Shown here: positions 33,178 through 38,703 of the stretch, one piece after another | How the letters are laid out: each line of letters begins with the position of its first letter | Numbering within the stretch: position 1 is the first letter of the stretch | Assembly (NCBI GenBank): GCA_017510785.1 | Contig: JAFWMH010000030.1 | Location: 1-38,703 of the forward strand | DNA length: 38,703 nt | Direction: 5' to 3' | Source: Atopobiaceae bacterium | GTDB taxonomy: Bacteria; Actinomycetota; Coriobacteriia; Coriobacteriales; Atopobiaceae | Notes under the pieces: generated by a model | What the model saw: only the letters and a program-made list of their open reading frames with translations | The model's database searches: none | What the model was told of the DNA's origin: nothing | Made by a program: the position numbers and the translations under genes

Positions 33178-34128
33178 ATGGCGCAGGGTGGCTTGTTGGC
33201 GGCATATCTCATCGTGGGAGTGGACCAGCTCAAACGCGACCGAGCGATTCATCGGCTCAAGGGTCGGCTTGAGCCCGGCCTTGATGCGTTCAACCTAGAC
33301 GAGCGCAGCAATCCGTCGGCCGTCGGTGCCGAGGAAATCGTCCTTTCGCTCAATACGCTGCCCGTAGGTCAAGGCTTCAGGCTCGTGATACTCCACGAGG
33401 CGAACAAGCTGCCGAAGGCCGTTTCGAAAGCTATTATCACCTATCTCTCCAACCCCAACCCCGATTGCGTGCTCTGTTTGGAAGCGGATTCGCTCTCGAA
33501 GGCGACGCGCCTCTACAAGGCTGTGGCGAAGGTCGGCAAGCAATCGGTTATTGTGTGCGACGCCATCAGCGCACGCGACCTCCCTGGGTACGTGGTGCGT
33601 CTTGCTCGGTCGCTGGGCATTTCCATCGACCAAACGGCCGCACGCGAGCTCATCAGCCGAGTGGGGGAGGATACGACGCTTCTCGAGCGTACGCTCCGAT
33701 CGCTGGCCGACCAGTGTGGGAGCGTGATTCGTGTTGTTGACGTCGAGCAAAATGTTGCTCGAACGGCGGAGGTCAAGCCCTGGGAGTTTTTAGACAAAAT
33801 CGCTGCGGGGGATGCGCGGCGTGCCTTGGAGCTGTATCGCATGATGCCCGACCCCTCGCACCTCGCGTTGCTCACGCTCATTACCAGGCGCGTTCGCGAC
33901 CTCGTGTGTGCGCGTTCGCTCATCGACCGCGGACAAACGTCACGCATTGCCTCGGAGCTTGGCAGGCCCGACTGGCAGCTAAGGAGCGTCGTGCAGGCAG
34001 CACGCAGGTTTACGCCAAAGCGGCTTGCGGAGTGTCTTGCTGCATGTGCCGTGTGCGAGCGGGAGCTAAAGAGCGGCGTGGACGGAGAGACGTCGTTCGT
34101 GAGGCTCGTGCTTGAGATATGCAAGTAA
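33178..34128 (+). CDS. holA: DNA polymerase III delta subunit
   Basis: HolA opens the sliding clamp as part of the clamp loader. I chose ATG 33178 with GGAGGTG (33168-33174) 3 nt upstream; a TTG at 33166 opens the frame earlier. The 316-residue protein starts YLIVGVDQLKRDRAIHRLK, as HolA proteins do, with the AAA+-like domain (LNTLPVGQGFRLVILHEANKLPK, about 55-77), then the helical C-terminal domain (KPWEFLDKIAAGDARRALELY). The ATP-binding motif is naturally absent in delta. Its place after comEC and before rpsT is conserved in Gram-positives. Confidence 0.9.
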   Translation: MAQGGLLAAYLIVGVDQLKRDRAIHRLKGRLEPGLDAFNLDERSNPSAVGAEEIVLSLNTLPVGQGFRLVILHEANKLPKAVSKAIITYLSNPNPDCVLCLEADSLSKATRLYKAVAKVGKQSVIVCDAISARDLPGYVVRLARSLGISIDQTAARELISRVGEDTTLLERTLRSLADQCGSVIRVVDVEQNVARTAEVKPWEFLDKIAAGDARRALELYRMMPDPSHLALLTLITRRVRDLVCARSLIDRGQTSRIASELGRPDWQLRSVVQAARRFTPKRLAECLAACAVCERELKSGVDGETSFVRLVLEICK

Positions 34129-34153
34129 TAAAAAACGATGAGACAAACTCCCC

Positions 34154-35045
34154 ATGGCGGCCGTCGCCGCCCTCAAGACGGACTGGGAGGCAAAGGGCTA
34201 CGAGGTTATACTGGTGGATGCGGGCGACGCGACGCAGGGCATGTCGCTCGTGGATTCCACGTCGGGTGAGCCGGCAATTACCTTTATGAATTCCTGTGGC
34301 TACGACCTCATGACCGTGGGAAATCACGAGTTCGACTGGGGCTTGGACGCACTTGCGAAGAAAAGGGACCAGGCGAAGTTTCCCCTGCTTTCCGCCAATG
34401 TTGTTTATAAGGATACCAAGGAGCTCGTGTTCGAGCCAAACAAGGTCGTGGAGTTGTCCGACGGCACCAAGGTGGGCTTCTTCGGCGTTACGACTCCCTC
34501 GACCCTCACGTCGACCAACCCCAAGAACGTTAAGGATGTTATATTCCTTAAAGACGAAGAGCTCTACGAGTGCGCTCGCAAGCAGGTGAGCGAGTTGCGC
34601 GACCAAGGGTGTCAGCTCGTGGTGTGCGTCGGGCATTTGGGCAACCAGGAGGTTGGCACGAGTGGCGGCACGAGTAGGCAGGTCCTCGAGAACGTCGAGG
34701 GCATCGACTTGTTCATCGACGGCCACGATCATCAAGTCGTTGAAGAGGAGGTCAAGGGAACGCTCCTGGTCGAAACCGGCTGTTACTTGCGCACGTGTAA
34801 CAATAACGGACGTGGCTGGGCGCGAGTTCTCCGAAGACGCGACCTATACGGTGGCCACTAGCAGCTATTTGTGTGCGGGTGGGGACACGTATTATGCGTT
34901 TAAGCTTGCGTCGGACGCAGAGCAACCCGTGACGTTTGGCTTCGACTACGAGGCGCTTTCGAGCTACCTGGTTGCAGGCTGCGACCACGAGGTGCCCGAG
35001 GAGTACAAGGAGCCGCAAGGCCGCATTACCATTGTGGGGCTGTAG
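34154..35045 (+). pseudogene. Broken 5'-nucleotidase/2',3'-cyclic phosphodiesterase (UshA family)
   Basis: The first part (34154 to about 34800) encodes a metallophosphoesterase core: VDAGDATQGMSLV, VGNHEFDWG, LVVCVGHLG and IDGHDHQVV. It starts after the usual signal peptide and the first metal motif (DxH), which are missing. Near 34795-34815 the frame changes: the rest, in another frame to the stop at 35045, reads REFSEDATYTVATSSYLCAGGDTYYAF, the end of the C-terminal nucleotidase domain. Several hundred residues that normally lie between the two are absent. So this is an N-truncated, internally deleted, frameshifted gene and surely inactive. It starts 26 bp after holA with no ribosome site. 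Confidence 0.82.
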
Positions 35046-35056
35046 GGACGACGCCT

Positions 35057-35185
35057 GCCCCTAAAGAATGGTCAACTGCCCCGTCCGTGGCCCGGAGGGG
35101 GCCGTGCTCAAACAGTCCTCGTTCCTGCGGAACTGCGCGCGGCCGCTCCTCCGGGCCACTCCTCGATTTGACGCTTCTTAAGGGC
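35057..35185 (-). repeat. Large palindromic element, family 2, copy 2
   Basis: A 129-bp element in reverse orientation to copy 1 (27642-27766). Ends GCCCCTAAAGAATGGTCAA and TTGACGCTTCTTAAGGGC form the outer inverted repeat; GGCCCGGAGG and CCTCCGGGCC the inner one. CTGCGGAAC here corresponds to GTTCCGCAG in copy 1. It begins 12 bp after the pseudogene stop. Confidence 0.82.
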
Positions 35186-35285
35186 GGGGGAAGACGCCGG
35201 GGCTCCACGACGAGGACTCCGCGGCAGTCCGGCGATGGCCGTTCGTGGCGGCGGTCCCGCGGTGGGCCCGTCGCCAATCGCTTGC

Positions 35286-35323
35286 CAAAAAAAGAAGCCC
35301 TTCGTCATGTGCGAAGGGCTTCT
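35286..35323 (-). terminator. Rho-independent terminator of rpsT
   Basis: On the minus strand AGAAGCCCTTCG pairs with CGAAGGGCTTCT (12 bp) around a 7-nt loop, followed by seven Ts. 24 bp after the rpsT stop. The best terminator in the window together with the one after rpoD. Confidence 0.95.
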
Positions 35324-35347
35324 CGAAAAATTGAATTGTGGGAGGTG

Positions 35348-35611
35348 CTACTCCATCCCGTTAACGAGCATCTGAACGCCGCTCTTGCGCTTTGCGGCCT
35401 GGTTCTTGTGAATGATGCCCTTGCTTGCCGCTTTGTCGAGCTTACGGCAGGCTGCGTTGGCCGCGTCCTGTGCGGCTGCCTTGTCGCCGGCATCAACGGC
35501 AGCGCGAACCTTTTTGACGTAGGTCTTGAGCTCGGAACGTACGGCGCGATTGCGAATGCGCGCCTTCTCCGCGGTGCGGATGCGCTTCTTTTGAGACTTG
35601 ATGTTTGCCAC
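35348..35611 (-). CDS. rpsT: 30S ribosomal protein S20
   Basis: S20 binds 16S rRNA helices near the 5' domain and helix 44. I chose GTG (complement 35609-35611), preceded by AAAGGG, because the product then starts [21 protein letters not shown] (shown as [12 protein letters not shown] + TAEKARIRN), the classic S20 N-terminus; the frame is open 22 codons further upstream but without S20 similarity. The 87-residue protein is Lys/Arg/Ala-rich and helical, ending with the usual [14 protein letters not shown]. It is transcribed against its neighbours and has its own promoter and terminator, so it is monocistronic. Confidence 0.96.
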   Translation of the reverse strand: MANIKSQKKRIRTAEKARIRNRAVRSELKTYVKKVRAAVDAGDKAAAQDAANAACRKLDKAASKGIIHKNQAAKRKSGVQMLVNGME

Positions 35612-35684
35612 GTGCTTACCCTTTCGGTCATGTTCTTTGAGGCCCCTACGCTGAGACACGGTTGCGTTGGTGGTCAACCGCGCA

Positions 35685-35713
35685 AGTATAGCAAAAGCTC
35701 AACGTCATTTCAA
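35685..35713 (-). promoter_or_regulatory. rpsT promoter
   Basis: On the minus strand TTGAAA (complement 35708-35713) and TATACT (complement 35685-35690) with exactly 17 bp between them; the -10 is also extended (TGCTATACT). The leader to the GTG is about 65 nt. Confidence 0.8.
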
Positions 35714-35760
35714 CGCACGTGATTCTTCACAAAAGCGATACTGAATTGCTTTTCGCATCC

Positions 35761-36003
35761 TGCGCGCAAAAGGGGTCGCTTAGAGCAATGACGGCGGGAT
35801 GGTCTAAACGACCCCTTTGGCACACGACGTTACTTATGTGTGCACAGGAGGCTATTCAGGGAAGGAGGACGGCACGGAATTATCTCATTTGCACACAACG
35901 TCGTTTCGTGCGCAAAAGGGGCAAATCAGATTGGGAGGGAGATGTTGGAAATCTAAACGGCCCCCCTAGCACACAGCGCACATTCTATACCAAAGGGGCA
36001 GTT
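35761..36003 (+). repeat. Diverged palindromic repeat array, locus D
   Basis: A half-unit ends with CGCTTAG at 35783; a unit starts with CTAAACGACCCC at 35804 (inner GGCACAC/GTGTGCA); a third (inner GCACAC/GTGCGC) ends at 35929; a fourth starts with CTAAACGGCCCC at 35953 and has AGCACAC. The period is about 75 bp and spacers about 20 bp. Several units share AAAAGGGG before the right outer arm, which other loci lack. The most diverged locus of the family. Confidence 0.65.
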
Positions 36004-36065
36004 TGTAAAGCTCCAGAATGCTCGGCAAAGCGGAGTGCGGTGCATTTCCCTCGCTGAACGTTGTT

Positions 36066-36623
36066 TTACTTGGCGGCGGAGCGCATTTTGGCCATTGCAC
36101 GCGAAAGCTTCGTGCCCACGGTGGAGGCGTTCATACCGAGGCGGGCGGCAATTTCCTTGTTGCTGAGTTCCTCGTATACCTTAAGGTACACGAGGTTACG
36201 TTCCTCCTCGGTGAGGACGGCAAGCAGCTTTTGCGCCAAGTTCGCATCCTCGTTGAAGTCGGGCTCCTCGTCGTAGGACGCGACGGTAGTGAAGTCGAAC
36301 TCAAGCTCGCTCTCGTTAAAGGTCCCACGGCGTTGCTGCGTGCGCGCCCGGCTGTACACGAGGTTACGTGCGATGGTGCACACCCAGGTGGAGAAGGCTG
36401 CCTTGGAGGGATCGAAGCGTGTGAAGGCTCGCGCGGCCTTGAAGAACGCCTCGCTTACGATGTCGTCCGCGTCGTCGCGATTGAGCACTAGCGAATAGGT
36501 GTATCCATACACCGTCCGGTAGCTTTCGCGATAATACCGCTCGAATGTGGCGGCATCGTAGGTTATTTTCGGTTCGTCGGTAACAAGGCGTAGGTGGCTC
36601 GACCTCTTCTTGGAATTCATCAT
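36066..36623 (-). CDS. ECF-type sigma-70 family RNA polymerase sigma factor
   Basis: A 185-residue alternative sigma factor. ATG (complement 36621-36623) overlaps the stop of the upstream small gene (ATGA). It has only regions 2 and 4: region 2 YYRESYRTVYGYTYSLVLNR, DADDIVSEAFFKAARAF and the -10-contacting FSTWVCTIARNLVYSRAR (about 78-95); region 4 LTEEERNLVYLKVYEELSNKEI (written LTEEERNLVYL + KVYEELSNKEI) with the helix-turn-helix IAARLGMNASTVGTKLSRA. Two regions and about 185 residues define the ECF group. No typical anti-sigma gene follows downstream; the small gene upstream may take that or a signalling role. Target genes unknown. Confidence 0.88.
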   Translation of the reverse strand: MMNSKKRSSHLRLVTDEPKITYDAATFERYYRESYRTVYGYTYSLVLNRDDADDIVSEAFFKAARAFTRFDPSKAAFSTWVCTIARNLVYSRARTQQRRGTFNESELEFDFTTVASYDEEPDFNEDANLAQKLLAVLTEEERNLVYLKVYEELSNKEIAARLGMNASTVGTKLSRAMAKMRSAAK

Positions 36624-36850
36624 GGATAGACCCGCCTCTGGTTTGGATTGACGCGAGGCACGCCGGCGGCGGCGAGCATCTCGAGTTCGTCGTCGTTTAA
36701 GTCTCGCGCGTCTTCTTCGTTTGCGTCCTGCTGCGCGAAGTCGACCTCGTTGAGGATGCGAGCCAAGAGCGCCTCGGCCTTTGCGTCGGCAAGGACGCCG
36801 AAACCTGAGATGCCACGCTTTAGTGTATGTTCAATCTGCATTTCGTTCAT
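36620..36850 (-). CDS. Small protein with RiPP/bacteriocin-like leader, coupled to the sigma factor
   Basis: A 76-residue protein of no family I can name. ATG (complement 36848-36850) has AAGGA about 10 nt upstream. Residues 1-49 are helical and charged. Residues 50-63, DLNDDELEMLAAAG, match the pattern of double-Gly-type leader ends (L-S/N-x-x-E-L-E, then small residues). The last 13 residues, VPRVNPNQRRVYP, are Pro/Arg-rich and could be a released peptide. The stop overlaps the sigma factor start by 4 bp, so the two are translationally coupled. No peptidase, transporter or modifying enzyme is nearby. Alternatives: a co-transcribed regulator of the sigma factor, or a plain structural small protein. 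Confidence 0.75.
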   Translation of the reverse strand: MNEMQIEHTLKRGISGFGVLADAKAEALLARILNEVDFAQQDANEEDARDLNDDELEMLAAAGVPRVNPNQRRVYP

Positions 36851-36965
36851 GGAAAGTCTGTCCTTCTTAACGAATACGTACGTCTCACGAACAAGGAATA
36901 GAATAAACCCTTAGCCGTGCGAAACGCAAAGAATACAAATGATATGCGCAACGCCATTCTTCTGG
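36851..36965. other. Divergent intergenic region between sigma operon and lepA
   Basis: About 115 bp that must hold the minus-strand promoter of the sigma operon and the plus-strand promoter of lepA. No clear -35/-10 pair was found for the minus strand; if the sigma factor activates itself, its motif should be here. Confidence 0.5.
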
Positions 36966-36971
36966 TATTAT
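36966..36971 (+). promoter_or_regulatory. -10 element (TATTAT) of lepA, possibly leaderless
   Basis: TATTAT ends 7 nt before the lepA ATG, and no Shine-Dalgarno sequence is present in between. The geometry matches that of the lectin gene at 10274. A transcript would start at or within 1-2 nt of the ATG. Confidence 0.55.
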
Positions 36972-36978
36972 CTACCCT

Positions 36979-38703
36979 ATGACTAAGAAAACAGACACCT
37001 CACTCATACGGAACTTCTCCATCGTGGCTCACATCGACCACGGGAAGTCCACCATATCCGACCGCATTCTCGAGCTCACGCATACCGTGGAGCAGCGCGA
37101 TTTGTACAAGCAGATGCTTGACTCCATGGACATAGAGCAGGAGCGCGGGATTACCATTAAGTCCAATGCCGTTCGCGTGATGTACGACGCCGACGACGGC
37201 AAAACCTACCAGTTTAACCTCATCGACACGCCGGGCCATGTGGACTTCACCTACGAGGTTTCGCGCTCGCTCGCTGCCTGCGAGGGGGCCGTGCTCGTCG
37301 TGGATGCCACGCAGGGCGTGGAGGCGCAAACCGTTTCCAATGCGCTTTTGGCCATGAACGCCGACCTCGAAATCGTGCCTGCCATTAACAAGATCGACCT
37401 TCCCTCGGCCGAGCCGGAGCGCGTGCGCGAGGAGATCGAGGAGGTGCTTGCCATTCCCGCCGACGACGCCGTGTGCGTGAGCGGCAAGACGGGCGAGGGT
37501 ATCCACGACCTTCTCGAGAGTATTTGCTACCTCATTCCGCCGCCCGAAGGCGATGCTTCGGCGCCACTCAAGGCGCTTATCCTCGACTCGTACTTCGACG
37601 CGTATCGCGGTGTGGTGGCCATGATTCGCGTGTTCGACGGCGGCATCAAAGCTGGCGACCGTCTCGTCATGATGGCCGAGAATCAGCCGTTCCTCGCCGA
37701 GGAGGTTGGCGTGAAGCGCCCGCTCGAGCAGCCGCTCGACGAGCTTGCGATGGGCGAGGTCGGGTATCTCGTCACTGGGTTGAAGGATCCTGCCCTCGTG
37801 AGGACGGGCGACACTATTACCGGCGAGGCACGTCGCTGCGCCGAGCCGTGCCCGGGGTATCACGAGGCAAAGCCCATGGTGTTTACTGGCATCTTCCCGA
37901 TCGATAACAAATATTACGAAAACCTGCGCGACGCCTTGGAAAAGCTCAAGGTGAACGACCCGTCGCTCACATGGACGCCCGAAACGAGCGTGGCGCTTGG
38001 CTTTGGCTTCCGCGTGGGCTTTTTGGGCCTCTTGCACATGGAGGTCGTGAAGGAACGCCTTGAGCGCGAGTTCGACCTCGACCTCATTGCGACGAGCCCC
38101 TCGGTGGACTACCATGTGTACCTTACCGACGGGTCCATGATGGAGGTCACGAGTCCGCAGGATCTTCCCAAGCCGGAAAAGATCGAGCGCATAGAGGAAC
38201 CGTACCTCAAGGCTACCGTCATCGTGCCACCCGACTACGTGGGCGCGGTTATGCAGCTGCTTGTCGATCATCGCGGGACGTCAACCGACATGGTGTATCT
38301 TTCGGAGAAGTCCGTGGAGATGCACTTCGATATTCCGCTTGCCGAGCTCATCCTCGACTTTTTCGACCAACTGAAGAGTCGTACGAAGGGCTACGCCTCG
38401 CTCGACTACGAGTTCAGCGGCTACGCGCCTTCGAACCTCGTGAAGCTCGACATCCTGCTTGCTGGCGAGGAGGTAGACGCGCTCAGCTTCATCGTGCATC
38501 GCGACAAGGCATACCAAATGGGTCGTGGCCTTTGCGACAAGCTCAAGGAGATAATCCCGCGCCAGCAGTTCGAGGTACCCATTCAAGGTGCCATTGGGAA
38601 CAAGATCATCAGTCGTTCCACGGTGAAGGCGCATCGCAAGGACGTTCTCGCCAAGTGCTATGGTGGCGACATCACGCGCAAGCGCAAGCTCCTCGAGAAG
38701 CAG
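36979..38703 (+). CDS. lepA: Elongation factor 4 (LepA), 3' end cut off by the window
   Basis: LepA is a ribosome-bound GTPase that affects initiation and elongation under stress. ATG 36979 starts 575 codons open to the window edge. The product begins [20 protein letters not shown], then G1 AHIDHGKS (17-24), the switch-I region [14 protein letters not shown]3 DTPGHVDF and G4 NKID. LepA-specific parts follow: GFLGLLHME and, at the end, [16 protein letters not shown], which is the C-terminal signature. Only about 20-25 residues should be missing. rpsT-lepA proximity is common. Confidence 0.96.
   Translation, partial: MTKKTDTSLIRNFSIVAHIDHGKSTISDRILELTHTVEQRDLYKQMLDSMDIEQERGITIKSNAVRVMYDADDGKTYQFNLIDTPGHVDFTYEVSRSLAACEGAVLVVDATQGVEAQTVSNALLAMNADLEIVPAINKIDLPSAEPERVREEIEEVLAIPADDAVCVSGKTGEGIHDLLESICYLIPPPEGDASAPLKALILDSYFDAYRGVVAMIRVFDGGIKAGDRLVMMAENQPFLAEEVGVKRPLEQPLDELAMGEVGYLVTGLKDPALVRTGDTITGEARRCAEPCPGYHEAKPMVFTGIFPIDNKYYENLRDALEKLKVNDPSLTWTPETSVALGFGFRVGFLGLLHMEVVKERLEREFDLDLIATSPSVDYHVYLTDGSMMEVTSPQDLPKPEKIERIEEPYLKATVIVPPDYVGAVMQLLVDHRGTSTDMVYLSEKSVEMHFDIPLAELILDFFDQLKSRTKGYASLDYEFSGYAPSNLVKLDILLAGEEVDALSFIVHRDKAYQMGRGLCDKLKEIIPRQQFEVPIQGAIGNKIISRSTVKAHRKDVLAKCYGGDITRKRKLLEKQ

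Noticed and set aside
37000..38271. 423-codon minus-strand frame opposite lepA
   Set aside because: Antisense shadow of lepA; His/Val/Arg-rich without motifs.

Overview
The window looks like chromosomal DNA from a high-GC actinobacterium, most likely Coriobacteriia (Olsenella/Atopobium-like). The reasons are GC-rich codon usage, an actinobacterial integration host factor (mIHF) between pyrF and gmk, short intergenic gaps with many 4-bp stop/start overlaps, and a PyrK/PyrD (class 1B) pyrimidine pathway. The genus is an inference. No complete transposase, prophage or CRISPR array is visible.

Layout. 1-9415: a compact plus-strand run, infB (5' end cut off by the window)-rbfA-nrnA-truB-ribF-dnaG-rpoD, joining translation initiation, ribosome and tRNA maturation, FAD synthesis, primase and the main sigma factor; it ends at a strong terminator (9630-9670). 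9416-15360: a variable region with a 63-bp repeat of the rpoD 3' end, hairpins and palindromic units, a membrane-anchored ricin-type lectin, two identical tRNA-Asn genes, a secreted protein interrupted at a G7 tract, a CPBP protease, a 26-bp minisatellite and a ClC-channel remnant. 15416-17471: polysaccharide-exporter permease and a family 2 glycosyltransferase. 17592-23039: pyrR-pyrB-pyrC-pyrK-pyrD-pyrF behind a structured leader. 23299-25735: mihF-gmk-rpoZ-thiI. 25736-29009: a repeat-rich intergenic region around a minus-strand lipoprotein esterase. 29010-34128: comEA-comEC (DNA uptake), a DinJ/YafQ-type toxin-antitoxin pair, and holA. 34154-35045: a broken 5'-nucleotidase. Then rpsT (minus), another repeat array, a minus-strand operon of a 76-residue leader-like peptide and an ECF-type sigma factor, and lepA (3' end cut off). 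comEA-comEC-holA-rpsT-lepA is a gene order common in Gram-positive bacteria; here it is split by the toxin-antitoxin pair, repeats, the pseudogene and the sigma operon.

Most unusual observations. (1) A family of oriented ~55-bp two-armed palindromes lies in four intergenic arrays at a strict 70-71 bp period (about 75 bp in one); the inner arm switches between AGCACAC/GTGTGCT and GGTACAC/GTGTACC, so both strands of the stem change together. (2) The DnaG primase carries a ~195-residue Gly/Ser/Tyr low-complexity insert with 12 SYG tripeptides, like the phase-separating domains of FUS-type proteins. (3) A secreted protein has a G7 run just after its start codon; six Gs would restore one open frame, which suggests phase variation or a sequencing error. 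(4) A small protein ending in a double-glycine-like leader motif and a 13-residue Pro/Arg-rich tail is translationally coupled to an ECF sigma factor. (5) Two further palindromic element families (about 127 bp and 184 bp) occupy other intergenic spaces.

All family assignments come from reading motifs; no database search was run.
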